A stretch of 64,000 bases of DNA from Lysobacter niastensis (GCF_015453285.1 NZ_JADLZT010000003.1:186001-250000), one strand, 5' to 3'; counted from the stretch's first letter, positions 43,702-53,682 are shown. Numbers and translations are program-made. The notes: a model not told the origin generated them from the sequence alone.

Positions 43702-44790
43702 ATGAAGACGGATTCCTCATCAGCTCAGTCCATCTGCCTGCTGCGCCTGTCCGCACTCGGCGACGTCACCCACGTCGTGCCGCTGGTGCACACGCTTCAG
43801 GCAGCCTGGCCGCAGTCCCGGCTGACCTGGATCATTGGCCGCGGCGAACATCGGCTGCTCGCCGGCCTGCCCGGCGTGGACTTCGTCGAGTACGACAAGA
43901 AGTCCGGCGTGGCCGGAATGCGAGCCCTGCGACGCGACCTTCGGGCGCGGCTCGCTCCGGGCAAGCGCTTCGACACGCTGCTGCAGATGCAGGTGGCCGC
44001 GCGCGCCAACCTGCTGTCGGCCTTCGTGCCCGCGCACCGGCGCGTCGGCTACGACCGCTCGCGCTCGAAGGACGGGCACGGGCTTTTCATCAATCAGCGC
44101 ATCCCCGACCGGCCCGGCATCCATGTCCTGGACGCGATCGGCAGCTTCTGCGAACCGCTTGGCCTGCGCCAGACACAGGTGCGCTGGGACCTGACGGTCC
44201 CGGCCGACGCGCGCGAATGGGCGCGGGCACAATGGCCGGACGACGGCAAACCGACCCTGCTGATTTCGCCCTGTTCCAGCCACGTGCTGCGCAACTGGCG
44301 GGCGGAACGCTATGCAGCGGTCGCGGATCACGCGGCAGGCCGCGGCTGGCGTGTCGTGCTTTGCGGCGGCCGCAGCGAACTGGAGCGCAGCACGAGCGAC
44401 GCGATCCTCGCGGCGATGACGCAACCGGCACTCGACCTGGTTGGCAAGGACACACTCAAACAGCTTCCTGCCCTGCTCGAACGTGGCCAGGTGCTGATGA
44501 CGCCCGACTCGGGCCCGATGCACATCGCCAACGCGATGGGAACCAAGGTGCTGGGCCTGCATGCGGCCAGCAACCCGCACCGCAGCGGCCCCTACAGCGA
44601 CCGCCGGTACTGCGCCGACCGCTACGACGATGCCGCGCGCCGTTACCTTGGGCGGCCGGCGTCGGAACTGCGCTGGGGCACCAAGATCGAGCACGAAGGC
44701 GTCATGGACCTGATCACCGTCGACGACGGCATCGCGGCATTCGAGCGTTACGTGTCCGATCACCCGTCCATGGACCACCGGAGTCGCTGA
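43702..44790 (+). CDS. Glycosyltransferase family 9 (heptosyltransferase-like)
   Basis: 362 residues of the GT9 family, which adds heptose or related sugars to the LPS core from an ADP-sugar. N-terminal LLRLSALGDVTHVVPLVHTLQ is the acceptor-domain start. ISPCSSHVLRNWRAERYAAVAD and LMTPDSGPMHIANAMGTKVLGLH are the donor-binding signature. The ATG at 43702 fits; a GTG at 43693 is possible. Divergent from kdkA, so probably an LPS inner-core enzyme; the exact linkage (WaaC, WaaF or WaaQ-like) cannot be set. Confidence 0.88.
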   Translation: MKTDSSSAQSICLLRLSALGDVTHVVPLVHTLQAAWPQSRLTWIIGRGEHRLLAGLPGVDFVEYDKKSGVAGMRALRRDLRARLAPGKRFDTLLQMQVAARANLLSAFVPAHRRVGYDRSRSKDGHGLFINQRIPDRPGIHVLDAIGSFCEPLGLRQTQVRWDLTVPADAREWARAQWPDDGKPTLLISPCSSHVLRNWRAERYAAVADHAAGRGWRVVLCGGRSELERSTSDAILAAMTQPALDLVGKDTLKQLPALLERGQVLMTPDSGPMHIANAMGTKVLGLHAASNPHRSGPYSDRRYCADRYDDAARRYLGRPASELRWGTKIEHEGVMDLITVDDGIAAFERYVSDHPSMDHRSR

Positions 44791-44880
44791 CGGCCGCCGG
44801 GTTCACCTTCGTGGCACCGCTACCGGGCCTGGACCGTGCCGGTCACGGCGATGACGGCGGCGGCGCTGGCGTTTGCCGTC

Positions 44881-45288
44881 TTACGGGGCAGCGCCGGTCC
44901 GATAGTCCTGATAGGACTTTTCCTCGACGTAAGCCGAGCCGAGGGCCAGGTTGATGTCCTTCTTGATGCGCGCGCGCTCGTCGTTCTCGAAGTAGACGCT
45001 TCGCGCGAGACGGACAAACTCCGCGTCGAACTCCTGCGCCTTTTCCTTGATGCGGATGTCGTCCTCGATCACCCAGAGGCGCTCATTCACTGTCTTCAGT
45101 TCGGCGCGCAGTCGGGCGATGTCCTTGCCGGCAGCCGGATGCGCCATCCAGGTCTTTTCCAGCGCGGACAGTTCGTTGCGGACATTGGTCAGCTTGGCGG
45201 GGTCGCTCATGCGCTCGGACTTGATCTGCAGGATCGCGATCTTGTCCAGCAGTTCGCCAAAGGACACCGGGACCAGGATTTCGGACAT
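44881..45288 (-). CDS. DUF6165 family protein
   Basis: 135 residues, mostly helical and charged, with start MSEILVPVSFGELLDKIAILQIKSERM. This matches DUF6165, a family often near surface-polysaccharide glycosyltransferases. No catalytic motif is evident. It converges with the GT9 gene (90-base gap) and precedes tRNA-Ser(CGA) on the opposite strand. Function unknown. Confidence 0.75.
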   Translation of the reverse strand: MSEILVPVSFGELLDKIAILQIKSERMSDPAKLTNVRNELSALEKTWMAHPAAGKDIARLRAELKTVNERLWVIEDDIRIKEKAQEFDAEFVRLARSVYFENDERARIKKDINLALGSAYVEEKSYQDYRTGAAP

Positions 45289-45387
45289 GGGAAGCCGCTT
45301 CGTTCAGGGGGACGACAGTGTAGCCGTCGTACGCCATCTCTTGTCGTGACGGCCAGCTACCCGTATCATTGCCGGCTTGCTGCACCC

Positions 45388-45478
<91 letters not shown>

Positions 45479-45486
45479 GTTTCATG

Positions 45487-45512
45487 AAAAGGGCCCCATG
45501 GGCCCTTTTTTC
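45487..45512 (+). terminator. Terminator of tRNA-Ser(CGA)
   Basis: Stem aaaagggccc / gggccctttt around catg, running into six T residues, 9 bases past the tRNA. Confidence 0.9.
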
Positions 45513-45709
45513 TTGCCCCGGATTTGTTCCGAGTCCGGAATTGGCTCGGGCGATGCCCAACCGTCGGCAAGAATCCCGCCCGTCTTGCGTCCCTGCATCC
45601 CAGTTTGTGACACCCGTTACAGGTCCGCCTTGCTTGACGGCCGCCCGGCCACGATGATTCCGTTATCCGGCATGAATAGCCCCGACGACGCGACCGCCCT
45701 GCTCGACAC

Positions 45710-46417
45710 ATGATCGAATTCGGACATCTGACGCACGTCGGCCTGCGACGCGAACTCAACGAAGACACCTATTACGGTGACAGCGAGTTGGGCTTGTGGC
45801 TGGTGGCCGACGGCATGGGCGGCCACGAGTATGGCGAGGTCGCCAGTGCGCTGGCGCGCGAAACGATCGTGCGCGAAGTCCGTGATGGCACGCCGCTTGC
45901 GCAGGCGATCCGGATCGCCGACGAAGAAATCATCCGCACCTCCAAGCGCCGCAACGATGCCCTGCCCATGGGCACCACGGTCGTCGCCGCGCGCATCGGA
46001 ACAGGCAACCGGTTCGAGGTCGCCTGGGTCGGCGACAGCCGCGTGTACCTGTGGCGCGATGGCCACCTGGCCCAGCTGTCGCAGGATCACAGCTATGTGC
46101 AGGAACTGATCGCCAACGGCGCCATCACCCACGAGCAGGCGCGCAGCCACCCGCATCGCAACGTGGTGACCCAGGCACTGGGCGTCACCGATCCGCGCAA
46201 CCTCAATGTCGAAACGATGACCGGCGAGCTCAAGCCGGGCATGCAGTTGCTGCTGTGCAGCGACGGCCTGACCGAGGAAGTCGACGATCGCAACATCGCC
46301 CGCGTGCTGGCGCACAGCGACTGCAGCGCACAGGAATGCGTGGACAGCCTGGTCGCGGCCGCGCTCGACGGCGGCGGCTCTGACAACGTCACGGTGATCC
46401 TGGTTCGCAGCCACTGA
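45710..46417 (+). CDS. PP2C-family serine/threonine protein phosphatase
   Basis: 235-residue PPM/PP2C phosphatase. Metal-binding acidic residues are seen in LNEDTYY, LVADGMGGHEYGE, WVGDSRVYL, LLCSDGLTEEV and GGSDNVTVILV, the complete set of PP2C motifs. It reverses Ser/Thr phosphorylation; in many relatives it partners a Hanks-type kinase or type VI secretion, neither of which is next to it. The 197-base gap after the tRNA terminator shows no further gene. Confidence 0.93.
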   Translation: MIEFGHLTHVGLRRELNEDTYYGDSELGLWLVADGMGGHEYGEVASALARETIVREVRDGTPLAQAIRIADEEIIRTSKRRNDALPMGTTVVAARIGTGNRFEVAWVGDSRVYLWRDGHLAQLSQDHSYVQELIANGAITHEQARSHPHRNVVTQALGVTDPRNLNVETMTGELKPGMQLLLCSDGLTEEVDDRNIARVLAHSDCSAQECVDSLVAAALDGGGSDNVTVILVRSH

Positions 46418-46454
46418 CACGGCGACGCCGGCGCGCGGCCGGCCAGCCTCAAGC

Positions 46455-47189
46455 TCAGGCCAGCGCCATCTCCTCGGGCTCTTCCGCCGGGGTGTAGATA
46501 TCCCACACGCATTTGCCGGCCTTCTTGCGCAGCTTTTCGAGCCGCGCCTCGTGCGCGGCGAGTTCGTCGGCCCCCACCAGCACGCGCGGGCGCGGTGCCG
46601 AGGCATCGGTGCGGAACCGCATGACTTCGACCTGGGCGCCCGCTTCCTCGATGCCGAAGCCGATCTCTTCCTGACCCGACGTCAGGCCGATGTAAACGTC
46701 CGCCAGCAGTTGGGCGTCGAGTAGCGCGCCATGCAACTGGCGGTGCGAGTTGTCCACGCCCAGGCGCTTGCACAGTGCATCGAGCGAGTTGCGCTGACCC
46801 GGGAAACGCTGGCGCGCCAGCAGCAGCGTGTCCTCGATCGTGCAGCGATCCTTCAGGCTGCCGTACTGCGGCCCCACCAGGCGCAACTCGTTGTCGAGGA
46901 AGCCGACGTCGAAGGCTGCGTTGTGGATGATCAGTTCGGCGCCGTCGATGAAGGCGACGAACTCGTCGACGACCTCGGCGAAGCGCGGCTTGTCGGCGAG
47001 GAACTCCAGCGTCAGGCCGGTGACTTCCTGTGCGCCCTGCTCGAAATCGCAATCGGGCTTGAGGTAGACATGGAACGTACGCCCGCTGGGGCGGCGCTCG
47101 ATGTATTCGACGCAGCCGATTTCGACCACGCGGTTGCCGCGCTCCCAGCTCAGGCCGGTGGTTTCGGTATCGAGGATGATCTGACGCAT
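46455..47189 (-). CDS. dnaQ: DNA polymerase III subunit epsilon (proofreading exonuclease)
   Basis: 244-residue 3'-5' exonuclease. ExoI DTETTG (D7, E9), ExoII HNAAFDVGFL, ExoIII-epsilon HGALLDA give the catalytic residues. A C-terminal tail with KKAGKCVWD binds the polymerase. Follows rnhA by 31 bases on the same strand. In E. coli rnhA and dnaQ are divergent; here they are co-oriented. Confidence 0.95.
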   Translation of the reverse strand: MRQIILDTETTGLSWERGNRVVEIGCVEYIERRPSGRTFHVYLKPDCDFEQGAQEVTGLTLEFLADKPRFAEVVDEFVAFIDGAELIIHNAAFDVGFLDNELRLVGPQYGSLKDRCTIEDTLLLARQRFPGQRNSLDALCKRLGVDNSHRQLHGALLDAQLLADVYIGLTSGQEEIGFGIEEAGAQVEVMRFRTDASAPRPRVLVGADELAAHEARLEKLRKKAGKCVWDIYTPAEEPEEMALA

Positions 47190-47220
47190 CGTTGGATTCT
47201 TACAGGACTCGGTGGGAACG

Positions 47221-47691
47221 TCAGCGGGTGACGGCGGCGGTGCTGCGCAGGCGTACCGCCTGATTGCGGGCGAGCTGGTCGACGCGCTCGTTGTCAGGGT
47301 CGCCGGAATGCCCCTTCACCCATTTCCACTCGATCTTGTGGCGCTGGGAGGCCGCGTGCAGGCGTTCCCACAGGTCGCGGTTCTTGACCGGATCGCCCCC
47401 TGCCGTCTTCCAGCCGCGGCGCACCCAGTTGCCGATCCACTCGGTGATGCCCTGGCGGACGTATTGCGAGTCGGTGTGCAGGACCACCTCGCACGGCTCG
47501 CTGAGCGTCTCCAGCGCCATGATCGCGCCCATCAGCTCCATGCGGTTGTTGGTGGTGTCGGGCTCGCCGCCGGAGAGTTCGCGTTCTTTCCCCTTGTAGC
47601 GCAACAGCGCCGCCCAGCCGCCGGGGCCGGGATTGCCCAGGCAGGCGCCGTCGGTGTGGATGTCGACGGCTTTCATTTCGGATTTCGTCAT
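47221..47691 (-). CDS. rnhA: Ribonuclease HI
   Basis: 156-residue enzyme that cuts RNA in RNA-DNA hybrids. Catalytic carboxylates D14 ([14 protein letters not shown]), E52 (NNRMELMGA), D74 (HTDSQYV) and the last aspartate in [10 protein letters not shown]. The start at 47691 overlaps the stop of the upstream methyltransferase gene (ATGA). Confidence 0.95.
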   Translation of the reverse strand: MTKSEMKAVDIHTDGACLGNPGPGGWAALLRYKGKERELSGGEPDTTNNRMELMGAIMALETLSEPCEVVLHTDSQYVRQGITEWIGNWVRRGWKTAGGDPVKNRDLWERLHAASQRHKIEWKWVKGHSGDPDNERVDQLARNQAVRLRSTAAVTR

Positions 47692-48401
47692 CGGCGCATT
47701 ATGGCCGTTGGCTGTCGCATCTGGTCGGACGACGCGGCGAGTGGCGCACGTCCGGCCTGCCAGCTCAGGCGTTTGAGCGGTGCAGGTGGGATTGCCGCGC
47801 GCACGCGCTTGCAAACCGACAGTGCGACCCCGGCCCGCAGCCGGTCTGCAGCGCCAATGCCGGCCTCGCCATGCGCCATGCGCCAGTGCGGCCCGAGCCA
47901 TTGCAGGCTGACCGCCTCGCCGGCGAAACCCGCACGACGAAGGGCGGCCTGCCAGCGGCCCGGGTCGTGCCCACGCAAGCCGGTGCGCGCCCAGCGCGCG
48001 CGATAGGGACTCCAGGGGTTCAGGGCCGCCAGCCAGAGCAGCCCGCCCGGCGCCAGCACCCGCTCGCACTCGTCCAGCAAGGGCTGGGCGTCGATGTCGT
48101 CATCGAGCACGTGTTGCAGCATTACGGCCCCCAGCGACTCGCTGGCGAGGGGCAGCGGCAGTTGGCAGCGAATGGATCCATCGAATGCGCCCCCCCGCCT
48201 CCGCAGCAGTACGCCCCGGCGTCCGGCCAGCTCCGGCGGGGCCGCGCCCGGCAATCCGAACCAGGCCCAGGGCAGCGGCGGAGCGCTCTCCAGAACCCGC
48301 GCCATGGCCGCCACCTCAACTGCTAGCACGCCCTGCCCCGCCTCACTGCCAAACCAGGCCAGGGCGGGGGCGGGTTGACGGCCGTGGGCAAAGGCGGGCA
48401 T
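47688..48401 (-). CDS. YafS-like class I methyltransferase
   Basis: 237 residues. The C-terminal half has the methyltransferase-11 style segment [35 protein letters not shown]. The N-terminal glycine-rich SAM motif (usually DxGxG) is weak or degenerate. YafS sits between gloB and rnhA in E. coli, as this gene does. Substrate unknown. It overlaps rnhA by 4 bases. Confidence 0.75.
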   Translation of the reverse strand: MPAFAHGRQPAPALAWFGSEAGQGVLAVEVAAMARVLESAPPLPWAWFGLPGAAPPELAGRRGVLLRRRGGAFDGSIRCQLPLPLASESLGAVMLQHVLDDDIDAQPLLDECERVLAPGGLLWLAALNPWSPYRARWARTGLRGHDPGRWQAALRRAGFAGEAVSLQWLGPHWRMAHGEAGIGAADRLRAGVALSVCKRVRAAIPPAPLKRLSWQAGRAPLAASSDQMRQPTAIMRR

Positions 48402-48477
48402 CGTCGCGGCGTTTCCAGGTGGGCCCGGTCCCCCGGGCTGTTCTGATTCTGAGGGAAAGCCACAGGAGGGTCACGCG

Positions 48478-49254
48478 ATGCCGTTATTGGCCCTGCCCGC
48501 TTTCAGCGACAACTACATCTGGGCGCTGGTCGGCGGCAACGGCCGGGCCGTCATCGTTGATCCGGGCGAAGCCGGCCCCGTGCTGGCCGCAGCCAACGAC
48601 GGCCTCGAGCCTGCCGCCATCCTGCTGACGCACCACCATCACGACCACATCGGTGGCGTCGCGGAGCTGCGGGACCGTTGGCCGGCCCTCCCGGTGGTGG
48701 CTCCCCGCGACGACCGCATCACGACGGCAACGGTCAGGGTCGGCGAGGGCGAACTGGTCGAAGTCGCCGGCAGGTCTTTCGGCGTCATGGAAGTGCCGGG
48801 CCATACCCTCAGCCACATCGCCTATGCGCTCGACGACGGCCACGACAAGGTGCTGTTCAGCGGCGACACGCTGTTCAGCCTCGGCTGCGGGCGCCTCTTC
48901 GAAGGCAGCCCCGGCCAGATGCTGGATTCGTTGAGCAGGCTGGCCTCCCTTCCCGACGACACCCAGCTGTGCTGCGGCCACGAGTACACCCTGGCCAATG
49001 CGGCTTTCGCCCGGGCCGTCGAGCCGGACAACCAGGCCCTGCACCAGCGCACGGAACAGGCGCGAAACCTGCGCGAGCTGGGGCGGGCGACGCTTCCGAC
49101 CACGCTCGGCGAGGAAAAGGCGGCCAACCCGTTCCTGCGCACCGATGCGCCGAGCGTGCTACGGACGCTGCGGGAACGGTTGGGACGCGAGCCGACGGAT
49201 CGCGTCGAGGCCTTCGCCGAATTGCGGCGCTGGAAAGACGGGTTCGCCGCATGA
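48478..49254 (+). CDS. gloB: Hydroxyacylglutathione hydrolase (glyoxalase II)
   Basis: 258-residue zinc hydrolase that releases D-lactate and glutathione in methylglyoxal detoxification. Metal-binding THHHHDHIGG, later histidine PGHTLSH, GDTLF and CGHEYT, and substrate-binding KAANPFLRT complete the glyoxalase II set. Divergent from the YafS-like gene and coupled to the next gene by a 4-base overlap. Confidence 0.95.
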   Translation: MPLLALPAFSDNYIWALVGGNGRAVIVDPGEAGPVLAAANDGLEPAAILLTHHHHDHIGGVAELRDRWPALPVVAPRDDRITTATVRVGEGELVEVAGRSFGVMEVPGHTLSHIAYALDDGHDKVLFSGDTLFSLGCGRLFEGSPGQMLDSLSRLASLPDDTQLCCGHEYTLANAAFARAVEPDNQALHQRTEQARNLRELGRATLPTTLGEEKAANPFLRTDAPSVLRTLRERLGREPTDRVEAFAELRRWKDGFAA

Positions 49255-50414
49255 AGTGCCAGTGGCTGGCCGCAACCGCCATGTGGCTCGCGCTGTCTGC
49301 GGCGTGCATGGCACAGACCCCGGCGGAAACCGGCGCATCCCCGACGACGCGCAACGGTCGCGAGATCTACGAGGAGTTCCGCAGCGGCTTGGCCGACCCG
49401 GAATGTGAGCCCGGCGCGACCAGTCCACGCTGGCGGCAGCATTTCGCCTCCGCGCCCAAGCGGATGGCCGCGGACAACGACGATCTGCTGCCACTGTTCG
49501 GCTACGTCGTCAGCGCACTGCGCGAGGCAAGCCTGCCGACCGAGTACGCATTGATTCCTTTCGTCGAAAGCGGCTATCGCCCCGGCGCGCGCAGCCCTTC
49601 CGGCCCGGCAGGCCTGTGGCAGATGATCGCGGTCACCGCGCGCGACCACGCCGTTCCGATCCGCAACGGCTACGACGGCCGGCTGTCGCCTATCGATTCG
49701 ACACGGGCGGCCGTGCGCTATCTGAAGACCCTGCACGGCATGTTCGCCGGCGATTGGCGCCTGGCCGTGATGGCCTATAACGCAGGCGAGTACCGCGTGC
49801 TTGGCTCGCTCAAGCGCAGTGGCCAGAAGGCGCGCTCGGCCACGCCCGAACAGCTGGTCGGGTTGTCGGACATCACGCAGGCCTATGTGCGCAAGCTGCA
49901 TGCCCTGTCGTGCCTGCTCGAACAGGCCGACGATCGCGAGGACTGGCTGCAGGCGCTGGACCGGCCGGTGCCGCGCCTGGAAGCATTGCCGGTGCCGGAC
50001 GGCATCGACAGCATCGGCGAATGGGCCAGCCGGACTGGGCAGGACGCCGCGCAACTGCAGCGCTTCAACCCGGTATTCACCGATGGCCGTATCCGTCGCG
50101 CCAGTGGCCAGCCTCCGCGCCTGCTCGCGGTGCGGGCGGACATTGCGGTGGAGCGACAAACAGACGCCGCGTCCGCCATCCAGGCCGACGCAGCGGCCAT
50201 CAGCACGGCGGTGCCGACCTCGGCCCGGCGCCATACCGTGGCACGCGGCGAGAGCGTCTCGACTATCGCGCGCCGCTACGGCATCCGCGTGGCGGATCTG
50301 CTGCAACGCAACGGCCTGCGCCCTGGCAGCGTGCTGCGGCCCGGACAAGCCTTGCTGATCGACCCGCTCGAGATCCTGGCCGACGGCATCCCCGCCAAGA
50401 CCGGCACGCCGTAA
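49251..50414 (+). CDS. Lytic murein transglycosylase, MltD-like, with one LysM domain
   Basis: 387 residues. Signal peptide, then a family 1 lytic transglycosylase domain (about 75-200). The catalytic glutamate is E106 in PFVESGYRPGARS, followed by GPAGLWQM and AYNAGEYRVL. One LysM domain lies near 331-378 (HTVARGESVSTIARRYGIRVADLLQRN). E. coli MltD is longer with two to three LysM repeats but stands beside gloB in the same way. The ATG at 49251 overlaps the gloB stop. Confidence 0.92.
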   Translation: MKCQWLAATAMWLALSAACMAQTPAETGASPTTRNGREIYEEFRSGLADPECEPGATSPRWRQHFASAPKRMAADNDDLLPLFGYVVSALREASLPTEYALIPFVESGYRPGARSPSGPAGLWQMIAVTARDHAVPIRNGYDGRLSPIDSTRAAVRYLKTLHGMFAGDWRLAVMAYNAGEYRVLGSLKRSGQKARSATPEQLVGLSDITQAYVRKLHALSCLLEQADDREDWLQALDRPVPRLEALPVPDGIDSIGEWASRTGQDAAQLQRFNPVFTDGRIRRASGQPPRLLAVRADIAVERQTDAASAIQADAAAISTAVPTSARRHTVARGESVSTIARRYGIRVADLLQRNGLRPGSVLRPGQALLIDPLEILADGIPAKTGTP

Positions 50415-50515
50415 CCCTACGCTGCCGCATCGCAGCAACCGGCCGCGCTCGGCGGATACACTAGATCCTTTGCTCGACCGCGCCCGCGGTCACGACATCA
50501 TCAGAGGAAGAGCCA

Positions 50516-51310
50516 ATGGGTTTTCTGCAAGGCAAGCGTGCACTGATCACCGGCATCGCCAGCGAGCGTTCGATCGCCAGCGGCATCGCCGAGGCCATGC
50601 ACCGCGAGGGCGCGCAACTGGCGTTCACCTACCAGAACGAGAAGCTCAAGTCGCGCGTCGAGTCGGCTGCCACCGAGTATGGAAGCGACATCGTGCTGCC
50701 GCTCGACGTCAGCGATGACGCGCAGATTGCCGCCTGCTTCGAACAACTCGGCCAGCGCTGGAACGACGGCTTCGACATCCTGGTGCATGCCATTGCCTAC
50801 GCCCCGCGCGAAGCCATTGCAGGCCAGTACCTCGACGGCCTGACCCGCGAGAACTTCGCGATGGCCCATGACATCTCGGCGTATTCGCTGTCGGCGCTCG
50901 CCAAGGCCGCGCGCCCGCTGATGCAGGGCCGCAAGGGTTCGATCCTGACGTTGAGCTATCTCGGCGCCGAGCGTGCGTTGTCCAACTACAACGTCATGGG
51001 CGTCGCCAAGGCCAGCCTGGAGGCGTCTGTGCGCTACCTCGCGCTCAACCTCGGTCCGGAGGGCACCCGCGTCAATGCGATCTCGGCCGGTCCGATCCGC
51101 ACGCTGGCCGCTTCGGGCATCGCCGGTTTCCGCAAGATCCTTGGCCACGTCGAAGACTATGCGCCGCTGCGTCGCAGTGTGACGATCGAGGATGTCGGCA
51201 ATGTCGCCGCGTTCATGTGTTCCGACCTGGCCGCCGGTGTCACCGGCGAGGTCACCTACGTCGATGCCGGCTACAACATCCTCGGCATGACCGGCATCGA
51301 TACGGAGTGA
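50516..51310 (+). CDS. fabI: Enoyl-[acyl-carrier-protein] reductase [NADH]
   Basis: 264-residue last enzyme of the fatty-acid elongation cycle. Active-site Y148, Y158 and K165 ([19 protein letters not shown]) are conserved, as is the N-terminal [11 protein letters not shown]. At the position of E. coli G93, where changes reduce triclosan and diazaborine binding, this protein has Ala94 (HAIAYAP). A GGAAG-type ribosome binding site precedes the ATG at 50516. The gene is single, with a terminator behind it. Confidence 0.95.
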   Translation: MGFLQGKRALITGIASERSIASGIAEAMHREGAQLAFTYQNEKLKSRVESAATEYGSDIVLPLDVSDDAQIAACFEQLGQRWNDGFDILVHAIAYAPREAIAGQYLDGLTRENFAMAHDISAYSLSALAKAARPLMQGRKGSILTLSYLGAERALSNYNVMGVAKASLEASVRYLALNLGPEGTRVNAISAGPIRTLAASGIAGFRKILGHVEDYAPLRRSVTIEDVGNVAAFMCSDLAAGVTGEVTYVDAGYNILGMTGIDTE

Positions 51311-51346
51311 TGCGAAGCATCCTCCTTCGATCAAGCTGAATAAGAA

Positions 51347-51373
51347 AAGGCCCGGTGGAAACCGGGCCTTTTT
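51347..51373. terminator. Bidirectional terminator between fabI and ppiD
   Basis: Stem aaggcccggt / accgggcctt with a GGAA loop and T-runs on both strands. It serves convergent fabI and ppiD. Confidence 0.9.
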
Positions 51374-51397
51374 CTTTGCCTCATCAGCGGCGCACCG

Positions 51398-53377
51398 TCA
51401 GAGGTTGCGCTCGACCACGTTGATCTTCACGCGCTTGCGCATCGACTTCATCAGCGCTTCGGCATCGTCGGTACCGCCGACCTGCGCGACCTGCGCCGCC
51501 AGCATCTGACGCTGTCCCGGCGGCATCGTCGCCGCGTCGCCCGGGGTGACCTTGCTCACGGTGAACAGAACGATACCGCCGGTGCTGAGCACCGCCATGC
51601 CGGGCGACGCCTTGCCGGCAACGGGCGCCGGCACGGAGAAGAATGCCTCCGGCTGCGAAGGTTCCGGCACCGGCGCGCCACGCGGCACGCTGGTCACCTG
51701 CTGCGGCGGCGGCAATTGCTTCGATGCAGCGACGGCTTCCAGCGACTCGCCATTGCGCAGTCGCGCCAGCAGCGCCTCGGCCTCCTTGGTAGCCGCCTTG
51801 CGGGTGCGATCGGCGTGGATCGCGGCGACGACCTTCTCACGCACCTGCGCAAGCGGCTCCGCGCGCTCGGGCGTATGCGCGACGACACGGATCATGACGC
51901 TGTGGCCCGGCGCGATCTCGATGGGATCGCTGACGGTTCCATCCTGGATCAGGGTGTCGGAGAACGCGGCACGCAGCACGGCCGGCGTGGCTGCGATGCC
52001 CGGTGCGCCCTGGCGTGCGAACGGGCCCAGCTTCTGGACCGGCAGATTCACTCCGCGCGCAGCCGGAGCCAGCGAGGACGGATTCTTGTAAACCAGGTCG
52101 ACGAGTCGGCTCGACAGGTCGTTGAATGCACGCTCGCGGTCGGCATCGGCCTGCTCGCGGGCAAGTGCTTCGCGGGCCTGCTCGAAGGTCTCCTGGCTGC
52201 CCGACTTCACCTCGCGCAACTGGATGACGTGCCAGCCGAACTCGGTCTTGACCGGTGCGCTGACCTCGCCCGCCTTCATTGCGAACAGGGCATTCTCGAA
52301 CGGCCCGACCATCGTGCCCTTGCTGACCCAGCCCAGATCGCCACCGGCATCCTTGGAACCCGTGTCGTCGCTGCTGGCCTTGGCGAGTGCGGCGAAGTCG
52401 GCGCCCGGCGCCTTGGCCTGCGCGGCGAGCTGAGCGGCCTTCTGCTCGGCTGCCTTCTGTGCGGCCGCGTTCGCACCCTCATCCACGCGAACGAGGATGT
52501 GCGAGGCGAGGCGCTCTTCCTGCGCCACGAAACGGACCTTCTCCTTCTCGTAGCGCTGGCGCAGCGTGGCCTCGTCGGCAGCCGGCGGCGCCGGCATCGT
52601 CGCGCTGTTGAGTTCGACGTACTCGATCGCGACCGTTTCAGGTGCACGGAAATCGGCTGCGTGGCTGTCGTACCACTGCTTGATCTCGGCATCGCCGACC
52701 GGAGTTGCGTCTTCGGCGGGCGCCGGCAGGGCCAGCATGCTCACGTCGCGACGCTCGCCCATCAGGCGGATCAGGCGATCCATCTCGCCAGCCGTGAGGA
52801 AGTTGCTCGAGGCGATACCCGTGGGCACCAGCGCCTGCTGCAAACCGGAGCGCACCAGGTTCTCGAACTGGCGCGGCGTCTGCGCCGGCACCTGCGATGC
52901 CAGCGCCAGCTGGTAACGCTTGGGATCGAACTTGCCCTCGACCTGGAACGCCGGGATCTCCTGGATGGTCCGCACCACCATGGCATCGCTCACGCGCAGG
53001 CCGGCGCTGCTGGCCATCATCTGCTGGATGCGCTGGTCGATCAGGATGTCGAGGATCGCTCGCTTGTTTTCGACGCTCTCGAAAGCGCGCGCATCGAAGG
53101 CATCGCGCTGCTGCTCACGGGCACGCTGCCGCTCCTGCTCGAAACGGGTGCGGAACTCGTCGATCTCGATCTTGTCGTGGGCCCAGAACACGGACACCGG
53201 CCACCAGGACGGCGCCGACGACCACCACGACGGCGGGGCCGTGATCGTTGCGACCGAGGTGTCGGTCCGCTGGCCGAGGTATTGCTCGATGCCCACGAAG
53301 GCAAAGGGGACGATCAGCAGGCCAAGGATCACCGTGGCGATCCAGCCCGAGGTCTTGTCGCGAAGTTTCTGCAGCAT
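51398..53377 (-). CDS. ppiD: Peptidyl-prolyl cis-trans isomerase / chaperone PpiD
   Basis: 659-residue inner-membrane periplasmic chaperone that assists outer-membrane protein folding near the Sec translocon. One N-terminal membrane helix (about 12-31), a SurA-type N-terminal domain, a parvulin rotamase domain (about 285-395, with ASHILVRVDEG and GDLGWVSKGTMVGPFENALFAMKAGEVS), and a long C-terminal helical region. A Trp-rich insert (SWWSSAPSWWPVSVFW, about 50-65) lies between helix and chaperone domain; typical PpiD has a short linker there. Same strand as hupB and lon upstream, as in E. coli, with three tRNA genes inserted. Confidence 0.93.
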   Translation of the reverse strand: MLQKLRDKTSGWIATVILGLLIVPFAFVGIEQYLGQRTDTSVATITAPPSWWSSAPSWWPVSVFWAHDKIEIDEFRTRFEQERQRAREQQRDAFDARAFESVENKRAILDILIDQRIQQMMASSAGLRVSDAMVVRTIQEIPAFQVEGKFDPKRYQLALASQVPAQTPRQFENLVRSGLQQALVPTGIASSNFLTAGEMDRLIRLMGERRDVSMLALPAPAEDATPVGDAEIKQWYDSHAADFRAPETVAIEYVELNSATMPAPPAADEATLRQRYEKEKVRFVAQEERLASHILVRVDEGANAAAQKAAEQKAAQLAAQAKAPGADFAALAKASSDDTGSKDAGGDLGWVSKGTMVGPFENALFAMKAGEVSAPVKTEFGWHVIQLREVKSGSQETFEQAREALAREQADADRERAFNDLSSRLVDLVYKNPSSLAPAARGVNLPVQKLGPFARQGAPGIAATPAVLRAAFSDTLIQDGTVSDPIEIAPGHSVMIRVVAHTPERAEPLAQVREKVVAAIHADRTRKAATKEAEALLARLRNGESLEAVAASKQLPPPQQVTSVPRGAPVPEPSQPEAFFSVPAPVAGKASPGMAVLSTGGIVLFTVSKVTPGDAATMPPGQRQMLAAQVAQVGGTDDAEALMKSMRKRVKINVVERNL

Positions 53378-53504
53378 GTCCGAAAGACGCGTCGATTCGA
53401 AGCGGGACAGTGTACGGTTCCGCCAGCGCGTTGTCGCGGCGGAACCAGAGAAAATGGGAGGCGGCCCGTACCGCGCCGAGCGCGTCGGCAGGGCTCCGCA
53501 GACA

Positions 53505-53532
53505 AAAAGAAAGGCGCCGTTGCCGGCGCCTT
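53505..53532 (-). terminator. Terminator of the downstream tRNA-Asp gene
   Basis: Stem aaggcgcc / ggcgcctt followed on the minus strand by TTTCTTTTTG. It lies directly behind tRNA-Asp at 53544. Confidence 0.85.
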
Positions 53533-53543
53533 ACAAAAACTAA

Positions 53544-53620
53544 TGGCGGAGTGGACGGGACTCGAACCCGCGACCTCCGGCGTGACAGGCCAGCATTCTA
53601 ACCGACTGAACTACCACTCC
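53544..53620 (-). tRNA. tRNA-Asp (GTC), copy 2
   Basis: 77 bases with encoded CCA. Acceptor ggagtgg, anticodon loop CTGTCAC giving GTC. Same sequence as the copy at 53721. Confidence 0.96.
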
Positions 53621-53682
53621 GCGCTTGAAACTCTGGCGTCGCGTACCCCGTAATCCGGGAGATGCGACGCCCTCATCTATTG

